Shown here: piece after piece, positions 55,627-64,000 of the stretch
How the letters are laid out: every line of letters begins with the position of its first letter
Position numbering within the stretch: position 1 is the stretch's first letter
NCBI GenBank assembly: GCA_035277525.1
Contig: DATEKH010000147.1
Span: 14,823-78,822, forward strand
DNA from: CAIKMD01 sp035277525
Lineage (GTDB): Bacteria; Pseudomonadota; Alphaproteobacteria; ATCC43930; CGMCC-115725
Length of the DNA stretch: 64,000 bases
Direction: 5' to 3'
Notes under the pieces: model-generated
The model's input: only the letters and a program-made list of their open reading frames with translations
What the model was told of the DNA's origin: nothing
Database searches by the model: none
Translations under genes and position numbers: made by a program

Positions 55627-56091
55627 ATGCGGTGCCCGTTTTGCGGAACCGAGGACACGCAAGTCAAGGATTCGCGGCCGACCGAGGACAACGCCGCGAT
55701 CCGACGGCGCCGGCTCTGCCCCAATTGCGCGGCGCGCTTCACCACCTTCGAGCGCGTACAGTTGCGCGAGCTCACGGTCGTCAAGAAAAACGCGCAGCGC
55801 GAGCCGTTCGAGCGCGAGAAGCTCGCGCGCTCGATCCAGATCGCGCTGCGCAAGCGGCCGGTCGAGCCCGAGCGCGTCGAGCGCGTGATCAACTCGATCG
55901 TGCGGCAGCTCGAAAGCTCGGGCGAAAGCGACATCCCGAGCGACGTGATCGGCGAGCTCGTGATGGAGGCGCTCGCGACGCTCGATCAGGTCGCCTATGT
56001 CCGCTTCGCCTCGGTCTATCGCAATTTCCGCGAGGCCAAGGATTTCGGCGAGTTCATCGGCCGCATTCGCGCCGACGCCGACAACGACTGA
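55627..56091 (+). CDS. nrdR: Transcriptional repressor NrdR
   Basis: ATP/dATP-sensing repressor of ribonucleotide reductase genes, 154 residues. The zinc ribbon is formed by MRCPFCGTEDTQVKD and RRRRLCPNCAARFTTFER. The ATP-cone follows with VVKKNAQREPFEREKL and ends DVIGELVMEALATLDQVAYV and YRNFREAKDFGEFI. It is 24 bases after glyA and 5 bases before ribD; the glyA-nrdR-ribD order is standard. NrdR binds NrdR boxes near nrd genes, none of which is in the window. Confidence 0.97.
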   Translation: MRCPFCGTEDTQVKDSRPTEDNAAIRRRRLCPNCAARFTTFERVQLRELTVVKKNAQREPFEREKLARSIQIALRKRPVEPERVERVINSIVRQLESSGESDIPSDVIGELVMEALATLDQVAYVRFASVYRNFREAKDFGEFIGRIRADADND

Positions 56092-56096
56092 CGGCA

Positions 56097-57194
56097 ATGA
56101 ATGACGGCCAATTCATGCGGGCGGCGCTCAGCTTGGCGCGCCGCGGTCTTGGCACGGTTTGGCCCAATCCGACCGTGGGCTGCGTTCTCGTCAAGGACGG
56201 GGCGGTCGTCGGGCGCGGCTGGACTCAAGCCGGCGGCCGGCCGCATGGCGAGACCGAGGCGCTGCATCGCGCCGGCGCGCGCGCCAAAGGCGCCACCGCC
56301 TATGTGAGCCTCGAGCCCTGCTGCCATCACGGCAAGACGCCGCCTTGCACCGATGCGCTGATCGAGGCTGGCATCGGCCGCGCCGTGGTCGCGCTCGAAG
56401 ATCCCGATCCGCGCGTCGCCGGCCGCGGCATCGCGCAGCTGCGCGGGGCCGGGATCGCGGTCGAGATCGGACTCATGGCCGAAGAGGCGCGTGCGATCAA
56501 TGCCGGCTTCTTCATGCGCTTGAGCGAGGGCCGCCCTTTGGTCACTTTGAAGCTCGCGACGACGCTCGACGGCAAGATCGCCACGGCGAACGGCGAGAGC
56601 CGCTGGATCACCGGCGAGGCCGCGCGCGACCGCGCCCATTTGCTGCGCGCGACCCACGACGCGGTGATGGTCGGCGCGGGGACGGTCATCGCCGATGATC
56701 CGTTGCTGACCTGCCGGTTGCCCGGCTTTCTCGGGCGCAACCCTGTCCGCATCGTCGTCGATGGCGGCTTGCGCGTGCCGCTCACGGCGAAGCTCGTCGC
56801 CGAAGCGAAGCAGGCGCCGACTTGGATCATCCACGGCCACGGTCTCGACGCGGCGCGGCGGCAGGCCTTTGCCGATTGCGGCGTCGAGTTGATCGAGGCC
56901 GCGTTTACCAGGACATCGGAGCTCGATCTCGCCGGGGCTTTGGCGGCGCTCGGCCAGCGCGGCCTCACCCGGATCCTCGTCGAGGGCGGAGCCCGGCTCG
57001 CTGGCGCGCTGCTCGAGGCCGATCTCATCGACCGTCTGGCTTGGTTCCAAGCCCCCGCCTTGCTGGGCGCGGATGCTTTGCCGGCGGTCGAGGCGTTCGG
57101 CGTGACGGCGCTTGCGGCGGCGCGGCGCTTCAAGCGGCTCGCCCTCGAGGTTTGCGGCGAGGACGTGCTCGAAACCTTGACCAGGGCGGCGTGA
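56097..57194 (+). CDS. ribD: Riboflavin biosynthesis protein RibD
   Basis: Bifunctional deaminase-reductase, 365 residues, acting on the GTP cyclohydrolase II product. The deaminase domain has HGETEAL and the zinc motif SLEPCCHHGKTPPCTDALIE. The reductase domain has LVTLKLATTLDGKIATANGE, ESRWITGEAARDRAHLLRAT and DAVMVGAGTVIADDP. Start ATG 56097, 5 bases after nrdR. Leads to ribE with a one-base gap. Confidence 0.95.
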   Translation: MNDGQFMRAALSLARRGLGTVWPNPTVGCVLVKDGAVVGRGWTQAGGRPHGETEALHRAGARAKGATAYVSLEPCCHHGKTPPCTDALIEAGIGRAVVALEDPDPRVAGRGIAQLRGAGIAVEIGLMAEEARAINAGFFMRLSEGRPLVTLKLATTLDGKIATANGESRWITGEAARDRAHLLRATHDAVMVGAGTVIADDPLLTCRLPGFLGRNPVRIVVDGGLRVPLTAKLVAEAKQAPTWIIHGHGLDAARRQAFADCGVELIEAAFTRTSELDLAGALAALGQRGLTRILVEGGARLAGALLEADLIDRLAWFQAPALLGADALPAVEAFGVTALAAARRFKRLALEVCGEDVLETLTRAA

Positions 57195-57195
57195 G

Positions 57196-57789
57196 ATGTT
57201 CACCGGGATCGTCACCGATATCGGAACCGTGCGCGAGATTCGCGCGGGCGGAGACACCACGTTCGTCATCGCCACCAAGTTCGACACGCACGATCTCGCG
57301 CTCGGCGCTTCCGTGGCTTGCGCCGGGGTTTGCTTGACCGTGGTCGAGCGCGGCGAGGATTGGTTCGCGGTTCAGGCTTCGGCGGAAACGCTGGCGCGTT
57401 CGACCTTGAAGGACTGGCGGGTCGGAACGCGAATCAATCTCGAGCGCGCCTTGAAGGCAGGAGACGAGCTCGGCGGCCATCTCGTCTCGGGCCATGTCGA
57501 TGCGATGGCCGAAATCGTCGAGCGCAGGCCCGAGGGCGATTCCCAGCGCTTCGCCTTCCGCGTGCCCGACCGTTTCGCCGCGGCGATCGCGCCCAAGGGC
57601 TCGGTCGCCCTGGACGGGGTCTCGCTGACGGTGAACGAGGTCCAGGGCAACCGCTTCGGCGTTAACCTTATTCCCCATACCCTGGCGCAGACGACCTTCG
57701 GCGACGCCAAGCCCGGCGACCGGGTCAATCTCGAGATCGACACGCTGGCGCGCTATGTCGCCCGCCTGCTGGGCAAGACCATCGGTTGA
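57196..57789 (+). CDS. ribE: Riboflavin synthase (alpha subunit)
   Basis: Dismutates two 6,7-dimethyl-8-ribityllumazine molecules into riboflavin, 197 residues. It starts MFTGIVTDIGTVREIRAGGD, with the duplicated lumazine-binding domain; the repeat boundary near residue 90 is seen in GHLVSGHVDAMAEIVERRP, and the second repeat has KGSVALDGVSLTVNEVQGNR and LIPHTLAQTTFGDAKPGDRV. It ends the ribDE pair, 107 bases before ribBX. Confidence 0.95.
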   Translation: MFTGIVTDIGTVREIRAGGDTTFVIATKFDTHDLALGASVACAGVCLTVVERGEDWFAVQASAETLARSTLKDWRVGTRINLERALKAGDELGGHLVSGHVDAMAEIVERRPEGDSQRFAFRVPDRFAAAIAPKGSVALDGVSLTVNEVQGNRFGVNLIPHTLAQTTFGDAKPGDRVNLEIDTLARYVARLLGKTIG

Positions 57790-57896
57790 GCCCGGATTTC
57801 AACGCCTTCGCCCGCAACCCTCAATCCCGAATTGAGCGTGACCCGGGGCTTTGCCGCGGGCTATAAACCACCAGCGCTGCGCATGAAGGTCGAACC

Positions 57897-59009
57897 ATGA
57901 GTTTCGTCGAGATCATTTCGCCGATCGAGGAGATCATCGAAGAGGCCCGCAACGGCCGGATGTTCATCCTGGTCGATGACGAGGATCGCGAGAACGAGGG
58001 CGATCTGGTCATCCCCGCCCAGATGGCGACGCCGGCGGCGATCAACTTCATGGCCAAGCACGGGCGCGGCTTGGTCTGCCTCGCGCTGACCCGCGAGCGG
58101 GTCGAGCAGCTGAAGCTTCCCTTGATGGCGCAGCACAACGCGACGCGGCTGCAGACCGCGTTCACGGTTTCGGTCGAGGCAAAGGACGGCGTCACCACCG
58201 GCATCTCGGCGCCCGATCGCGCGCGCACCATCGCGGTCGCGATCGACCCGTCGAAGAGTGCCGACGACCTGGTGACGCCGGGCCATGTCTTTCCCTTGAT
58301 GGCGCGCGACGGCGGCGTGCTTGTGCGCACCGGACACACCGAGGCGGCGGTCGATATCGCGCGTCTCGCCGGGCTCAACCCCTCGGGCGTGATCTGCGAG
58401 ATCATGAACGATGACGGCACCATGGCGCGCCGGCCCGAGCTCATCGCGTTCGCGCAGTTCCACGGGCTCAAAGTCGCGACCATCGCCGATCTCATTGCCT
58501 ATCGGCTGCGCCATGATCGCATCGTCGAGCGCAAGATCGAGACCAACTTCACCAGCCGCTTCGGCGGCGAATGGCAGCTCTTCATTTATGCCAGCAAGAC
58601 GCCCTACGCCGAGCACATCGCACTGGTCAAAGGCGACATCGCCAAGGGCGGGCCGGTGATGACGCGCATGCACGCGATCAACATGCTGGACGACGCGTTC
58701 GGCAACACCGGCAACCGCGCCGGCGTCCTGCGTGCGGCAATGCTCATGATCGCCAAGGAAGGGCGCGGCGTGGTGATCGCCATACGCGAGCCGACTGTGA
58801 CGATCCTCTCGGATCGTGTGCGCAACATGATGCAGGGCGAGAGCTTCGTGCCGGCCTTGCGCGACTACGGCATCGGCGCGCAGATTCTGCTCGATCTCGG
58901 TGTGCATGAAATGATCTTGCTGTCGAACACCGAGCGAACCATCGTCGCTCTCGAAGGTTATGGCCTTAACGCGGTGGAGCGGCGCCCGATTGTGGCGCCG
59001 GAGGGTTGA
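57897..59009 (+). CDS. ribB: DHBP synthase with degenerate GTP cyclohydrolase II domain (RibBX)
   Basis: 370 residues. The N-terminal 3,4-dihydroxy-2-butanone 4-phosphate synthase domain (1-200) is intact: ILVDDEDRENEGDLVIPAQM, FMAKHGRGLVCLAL and DLVTPGHVFPLMARDGGVLV RTGHTEA give the substrate and metal residues. The C-terminal half has the GTP cyclohydrolase II fold (GIGAQILLDLGVHEMILLSN, GYGLNAVERRPIV) but lacks the zinc cysteines and much of the catalytic motif; the expected region reads RMHAINMLDDAFGNTGNRAG. It therefore probably makes only DHBP, as in RibBX proteins, so a separate RibA is needed elsewhere. It is followed after one base by ribH. Confidence 0.93.
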   Translation: MSFVEIISPIEEIIEEARNGRMFILVDDEDRENEGDLVIPAQMATPAAINFMAKHGRGLVCLALTRERVEQLKLPLMAQHNATRLQTAFTVSVEAKDGVTTGISAPDRARTIAVAIDPSKSADDLVTPGHVFPLMARDGGVLVRTGHTEAAVDIARLAGLNPSGVICEIMNDDGTMARRPELIAFAQFHGLKVATIADLIAYRLRHDRIVERKIETNFTSRFGGEWQLFIYASKTPYAEHIALVKGDIAKGGPVMTRMHAINMLDDAFGNTGNRAGVLRAAMLMIAKEGRGVVIAIREPTVTILSDRVRNMMQGESFVPALRDYGIGAQILLDLGVHEMILLSNTERTIVALEGYGLNAVERRPIVAPEG

Positions 59010-59010
59010 G

Positions 59011-59454
59011 ATGGCGGTGCCTCGCATCCTCATCGTCGAAGCGCGCTACTACGCGCATATCTCGGACGAGCTCTTGAAAGGCGCGAAGAAGGCGCTTGAA
59101 GAGGCGCAGGCGCGCTATGAGGTCGTGACGGTGCCGGGGGCTTTCGAAATTCCGGCCGCGATCCGCTTTGCCGCGACGGCGAAGAATCCCTATGACGGCT
59201 ATGTCGCATTGGGCTGCGTCATTCGCGGCGAGACCACGCATTACGAGCATGTTTGCACGGAAAGCGCGCATGGGCTGCAAAGCCTCGCGCTCGAGCACCA
59301 TCTGGCGATCGGCTTCGGCATCCTTACGGTCGAGAACGAGGAGCAAGCTTTGGCGCGCGCCCGGGTCGATAAGCGCGACAAGGGCGGCGAGGCGGCGCGG
59401 GCTTGCCTCGCCATGGTGGAATTGAAACGCCGTTTCGGCTTGGCGACGGGATGA
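59011..59454 (+). CDS. ribH: 6,7-dimethyl-8-ribityllumazine synthase
   Basis: Condenses DHBP with the pyrimidine product of RibD to form lumazine, 147 residues. Markers are ILIVEARYYAHISDELLKGA, VVTVPGAFEIPAAIRFAATA and LGCVIRGETTHYEHVCTESA with the catalytic histidine. GIGILTVENEEQALARAR is typical of the C-terminal half (here FGILTVENEEQ). A GGAGGG site precedes ATG 59011. It is coupled to nusB by a 4-base overlap (ATGA). Confidence 0.96.
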   Translation: MAVPRILIVEARYYAHISDELLKGAKKALEEAQARYEVVTVPGAFEIPAAIRFAATAKNPYDGYVALGCVIRGETTHYEHVCTESAHGLQSLALEHHLAIGFGILTVENEEQALARARVDKRDKGGEAARACLAMVELKRRFGLATG

Positions 59455-59972
59455 ACCCCGCGGGCAAAATGAAACCGCCGATGACCGCCGAGCCGTCGCG
59501 GCGGCGCACGGCGGCGCGGCTCGCCGCGGTGCAGGCGCTCTATCAGATCGACGTCACCGGCGCGTCGCCCGCCAATACCGTGGTGGAATTCCTCAGGCAT
59601 CGGCTCGGCGCGCAGGGCGAAGGCGAAGATTTCGGCCCGGCCGACGAAGCGCTCTTCGCCGACCTTGTGGAGGGAACCTGCGCGCGACGCGCGGAATTGG
59701 ATCGCCACATCGCCGCGGCGTTGACGCCCGATTGGCCGCTCGAGCGGCTCGAGATCACCTTGCGGGCGATTTTGCGTGCCGGCGCCTATGAATTGCTCGC
59801 GCGTCTCGAAGTGCCCGCGCGCGTCGCCATCAGCGAATATCTCGACATTGCGCACGCCTTCTTTGCCGGCAGGGAGCCGGGCCTCGTCAATGGCGTCCTC
59901 GATCGCCTCGCCCGAACCCTCCGGCCCGAGGGGCTGCGGGGAGGAGAGGGTGGCGGCGCCTCGTCTCGGTGA
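59451..59972 (+). CDS. nusB: Transcription antitermination factor NusB
   Basis: Helical RNA-binding protein of 173 residues that forms part of the rRNA antitermination complex with NusE. The family signature is RRTAARLAAVQALYQIDVTG and ILRAGAYELLARLEVPARVA ISEYLDIAHAF. The start at 59451 overlaps the ribH stop; an ATG at 59469 would shorten the N-terminus by six residues. Its end overlaps thiL by 23 bases. The ribH-nusB-thiL order is classic for proteobacteria. Confidence 0.93.
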   Translation: MNPAGKMKPPMTAEPSRRRTAARLAAVQALYQIDVTGASPANTVVEFLRHRLGAQGEGEDFGPADEALFADLVEGTCARRAELDRHIAAALTPDWPLERLEITLRAILRAGAYELLARLEVPARVAISEYLDIAHAFFAGREPGLVNGVLDRLARTLRPEGLRGGEGGGASSR

Positions 59973-60930
59973 GTTCGAGCGCATTGCGCGATACTTCGCG
60001 CCGCTGGCAGGCCCAGGCAGTCTCGGCCTCGTCGACGACGTGGCGCTGATCGACGGGCCCGAGGGCGAGCAATACGCGCTGACGACCGACACGATCATCG
60101 AGGGCGTCGATTACTTTCCCGACGACCCGCCCGATCTCGTCGCCAAGAAGCTTGTGCGCGTCAACCTCTCCGATCTCGCCGCCAAGGGCGCGCGGCCTTT
60201 CGGCTATCTCTTGACGACGGCGCTGCCATCGGCGCGCGGCGAAGCGTGGCTCGAAGCCTTCAGCGCGGGTCTGGCGGCAGATCAAAAGGAATTCGGCCTC
60301 GTGCTTTTGGGCGGCGACAGTTCGGCAACGCCGGGCCCGACCACGCTGTCGCTTATGGCGATCGGTCGTATCGCCAAGGGCAAGGCGGTGTTGCGCAACG
60401 GCGCGCGGCCGGGCGATGTCATTTGCGTCTCCGGCACGATCGGCGATGCGACGCTCGGCCTTGGGATCCTCAAAGGCGAATTCGCATCGGCGTCGGAAGA
60501 AGATCGCGATTTCCTCGTCGACCGCTACCATTTGCCGCGGCCGCGGCTGGCGCTGGGGCAGAGGCTTGTCGGCATCGCTACCGCGATGATCGATGTGTCC
60601 GACGGCCTCATCGCCGATCTTAAGCATATCTGCGATGCCTCGGGCGCCGCGGCAGCGATTGACGCGGACCGCGTTCCGCGCTCCGAAGCGGCCCGTAACC
60701 TATCGAAAACATTGAAGAATAGCCTCGGACGCCTGCTCGGCGGCGGCGATGATTACGAGCTGCTTTTTACCTCTCCTCCACCCTCTCTCAATACCATCGG
60801 CGCGGCGATGCGGGAGGTCGGCGTGACCGTGACTTGCATCGGCGAGATGGAGCCCGGCGAGGGCATCAGGGTGCTCGATGCGAAGAAAAGGCCGATCCGG
60901 ATCGACGTCGCCGGCTATTCGCATTTCTAG
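59950..60930 (+). CDS. thiL: Thiamine-monophosphate kinase
   Basis: Phosphorylates thiamine monophosphate to the active diphosphate, 326 residues. Motifs: LGEFERIARYFAPLAGPGSL, LTTDTIIEGVDYFPDDPPDL, LVRVNLSDLAAKGARPFGYL and GGDDYELLFTSPPP. It starts at the GTG at 59950 with GAGGAGA just before it; this start matches homologues beginning near LGEFERI. It overlaps nusB by 23 bases and the next gene by 53 bases. Confidence 0.94.
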   Translation: MAAPRLGEFERIARYFAPLAGPGSLGLVDDVALIDGPEGEQYALTTDTIIEGVDYFPDDPPDLVAKKLVRVNLSDLAAKGARPFGYLLTTALPSARGEAWLEAFSAGLAADQKEFGLVLLGGDSSATPGPTTLSLMAIGRIAKGKAVLRNGARPGDVICVSGTIGDATLGLGILKGEFASASEEDRDFLVDRYHLPRPRLALGQRLVGIATAMIDVSDGLIADLKHICDASGAAAAIDADRVPRSEAARNLSKTLKNSLGRLLGGGDDYELLFTSPPPSLNTIGAAMREVGVTVTCIGEMEPGEGIRVLDAKKRPIRIDVAGYSHF

Positions 60931-61345
60931 ATTCTGGCTGGCTGCGCTCCTCGGCGCCGCGCTCGGGGCGGTGCCGGCGCGTGCGGCGGAAGTGGCTGCG
61001 AAACCGCCAGCCGCTTCCGTTCCGGGCGCGCCCCACTATGTGCGCTTCAATCCGATCTTCATTCCGGTGATCAACGGCGACCGCGTGACGCAGCAGGTCG
61101 GCATCACCCTCATGCTCCAATTGAAGCCGGGCGAAGACCAGGCCGATGTCGAAGCCAAGCGGCAGCAGCTCGCCGATGCGTTCTTCCGCGAGCTCTATGC
61201 CTTCTTCCAGGATCGCGTGGCGCTGCACGGCGCGGTCGACGAGGCCTATCTCAAGGCGCGGCTGTTGAAGACCGCGAGCGCGATCGTCGGGCCCAACGCA
61301 ATTCAGGAAGTCCTGATCGAACAACTCTTCGCGCGCCGCAGTTGA
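60878..61345 (+). CDS. FliL-like exported protein (putative)
   Basis: Exported or membrane-anchored protein of 155 residues. The N-terminus is basic, then a hydrophobic stretch (FWLAALLGAALGAVPARA). The rest, HYVRFNPIFIPVINGDRVTQ and VGITLMLQLKPGEDQADVEA, resembles the FliL fold (flagellar basal-body-associated), but homologues after thiL are often labelled hypothetical. It overlaps the thiL end by 53 bases. The assignment to FliL is weak; the gene may have a non-flagellar envelope role. Confidence 0.6.
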   Translation: MRRKGRSGSTSPAIRISRFWLAALLGAALGAVPARAAEVAAKPPAASVPGAPHYVRFNPIFIPVINGDRVTQQVGITLMLQLKPGEDQADVEAKRQQLADAFFRELYAFFQDRVALHGAVDEAYLKARLLKTASAIVGPNAIQEVLIEQLFARRS

Positions 61346-61379
61346 CACGGCCGGCGCGGCCGCGCCGCAGGATGCTCGC

Positions 61380-62531
61380 TCACAGCATGAAGTCGTGCCG
61401 GCGCTCCTGGCCGAGCATCACCTGGCCCCAGTCGCGTGCATGCAGCGCGACGTCGTTGGTGATGTGCTGACGCGCCGCGGTGATGTCGGCGACGATGCGG
61501 CAATAGGGGTGATCGTCATGGAGGCCGGACGCGCCGCTCGCCTCGAGCAGGCGAGTGGCGGCGCGGCGGCAGCGCTCGGTGTTGAGCGAGAGCTGGTATT
61601 TGACCTGCAGCCTTTCCTCGATCGCCGGCACGGCGCCGCGCTGCGCGTGGCCCGCGAGCCGCGCGAAGTTGCGCGCGACCACGACCTTGGCCTCATCGAT
61701 CACCGTCGCGGCTTCGGCGCAGACGAAAGCGAGATCGGGATCGGGCCGCGTCGGACCGCCGCGCGCGCGCAGATCGGCGAGCCTATAATCGAGCATCCCC
61801 TGCAGCGCGCCGATCGCAGCGTTGGCGACGCCGCCGGCGAAGACAAGACCGAAGGGCAGTCGATAGAGCGGCGATTTGTTGACCGCCTGGCCCGGTCCGC
61901 GGCAATCGAACAACTCGGTCATGCGATGCGCGCGGTGTCGCGGGATGAACACGTCCTCGACGACGAGGTCATGGCTGCCGGTCGCTTTCAATCCCGCGAC
62001 GTGCCAAGTGTCGATGATCGCGAAATCGCGCCGCGGCACCAGCATCAGATAATCGCCCTCGGGCGGCGGCCCGGCCCCGCCGCCCAACAGCGCCCAGCCC
62101 GCATGGGCGCAGCCGCTGGCGTAGCGCCAGCGTCCGCTCAAGCGGAAACCGCCCTCGACCGGAGTCGCTTGTCCCGAACGTCTGAGCGCGCAGCAGATGA
62201 GCGTCGAATCGTCGCGGCCCCAGACCTCTTCGGCGGCGCGGTCGTCGAACAGCGCCACCGCCCAGGGGATGATGCCGAGCACGCCGACCAGCCACGCGGT
62301 CGACATGTCGCCTTCGGCGACCGCCATCTCGGCGTCGTAAAGCGCGGTCGGAGGGAATTCCAATCCGCCCCAGCGCTTGGGCTGCAGCGCCCGGAAGACG
62401 CCGGCCTCGCGCAGCGCCGCGACAATCGAGGAGGGAACGCGGCGTTCCTGCGCTCCCTCGGGCGCGGCCGCGGCGATCGCCGGAACCATGGTGCGCACCC
62501 GCTCGAGCATTTGCGTGGGATCGAGGCTCAT
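61380..62531 (-). CDS. Acyl-CoA dehydrogenase-type flavin monooxygenase (HsaA-like)
   Basis: Flavin-dependent protein of 383 residues with the acyl-CoA dehydrogenase fold but lacking the catalytic glutamate pattern of true dehydrogenases. RWGGLEFPPTALYDAEMAVA and GDMSTAWLVGVLGIIPWAVA, then GRWRYASGCAHAGWALLGG, match the oxygenase components that use reduced flavin, such as HsaA and p-hydroxyphenylacetate hydroxylase C2. Such enzymes need a separate flavin reductase; none adjoins it. It is a single gene, convergent with the FliL-like gene. The start is ATG 62531; no clear ribosome site. A phenol-type substrate is plausible. Confidence 0.85.
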   Translation of the reverse strand: MSLDPTQMLERVRTMVPAIAAAAPEGAQERRVPSSIVAALREAGVFRALQPKRWGGLEFPPTALYDAEMAVAEGDMSTAWLVGVLGIIPWAVALFDDRAAEEVWGRDDSTLICCALRRSGQATPVEGGFRLSGRWRYASGCAHAGWALLGGGAGPPPEGDYLMLVPRRDFAIIDTWHVAGLKATGSHDLVVEDVFIPRHRAHRMTELFDCRGPGQAVNKSPLYRLPFGLVFAGGVANAAIGALQGMLDYRLADLRARGGPTRPDPDLAFVCAEAATVIDEAKVVVARNFARLAGHAQRGAVPAIEERLQVKYQLSLNTERCRRAATRLLEASGASGLHDDHPYCRIVADITAARQHITNDVALHARDWGQVMLGQERRHDFML

Positions 62532-62705
62532 GCCGGGTGACCGCGCGTGTCCGAAAGCCCTTTGAAAAAACGCGACATCTCGCCGAGATCGAGTATAAGG
62601 CGGCGAGGTTGCACCGTACAATCCGGCGTTGCCTCGGCGGCGCGCTTCTGGCATGGTCCGCGCGCTTTTCAAGCAGGACCGATTCTGGGGTAAAGGACAA
62701 GAGAA

Positions 62706-64000
<1,295 letters not shown>

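Noticed and set aside
57790..57896. FMN riboswitch upstream of ribBX
   Set aside because: The 107-base gap lacks the conserved RFN-element segments; only a small CTCAAT/ATTGAG hairpin is seen.

Overview
The window is high-GC DNA with dense, mostly operonic genes and short intergenic gaps; no stretch longer than 300 bases lacks a gene. Gene content points to an alphaproteobacterium, probably an environmental, Rhodospirillales-like heterotroph: a sufR-led SUF operon, the glyA-nrdR-ribD-ribE / ribBX-ribH-nusB-thiL block, an LdtR regulator, a DUF6898-type small protein, an arginyl/leucyl-transferase (Bpt), motAB, intracellular PHB depolymerase and an H+-pyrophosphatase. The taxon is inferred from gene content only. 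No tRNA, rRNA, CRISPR array, transposase or prophage gene was recognised.

Layout. 1-1386: GST and an acyl-CoA dehydrogenase cut by the window edge. 1676-7784: sufR-sufB-sufC-sufD-sufS-sufU-sufT for iron-sulfur cluster assembly. 7815-10758 (minus): a TRAP transporter (dctPQM). 11018-12970: a cytochrome c' with a CX3CH heme motif, a His/Cys-containing periplasmic protein and a diheme cytochrome c. 13045-14806: an ABC-2 exporter. 14921-18837: a small conserved protein, PHB depolymerase, a beta-keto acid cleavage enzyme and a 3-oxoacid CoA-transferase. 18996-20641 (minus): a 3-oxoadipyl-type thiolase and a thioesterase. 20831-22411: gamma-glutamyltransferase. 22480-26562: an orphan sigma-54-type PII gene (glnK) divergent from a 1159-residue fused GltD-like/PyrK-like flavoprotein, the most unusual gene here.

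26566-31294: bpt, a second GST, motBA and hemB. 31281-36452: an RlmM-like methyltransferase, an alpha/beta hydrolase, a CaiB-type CoA-transferase and a secreted GH3 glycosidase. 36468-47211: an aromatic catabolism region with an orphan ABC binding protein, a phthalate-type dihydrodiol dehydrogenase, a MarR regulator, two Rieske oxygenase systems, a penicillin-acylase-family hydrolase, LdtR and glutaryl-CoA dehydrogenase. 47255-53756: a DUF6898-like protein, an MsrQ-like heme membrane protein and a liv branched-chain amino acid ABC operon. 53851-61345: rpiB, glyA, nrdR, the rib genes, nusB, thiL and a FliL-like protein. 61380-62531: an HsaA-like flavin monooxygenase. 62706-end: H+-pyrophosphatase, cut by the window edge.

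How it fits together. The aromatic oxygenases, dihydrodiol dehydrogenase, 3-oxoacid CoA-transferase, 3-oxoadipyl-type thiolase, BKACE enzyme and glutaryl-CoA dehydrogenase are consistent with aromatic or dicarboxylic acid breakdown to acetyl-CoA. No oxygenase reductase or ferredoxin gene lies in the window. The SUF system and riboflavin genes supply the iron-sulfur and flavin cofactors these enzymes need. All functions are read from sequence motifs recognised by eye; no database search was run.
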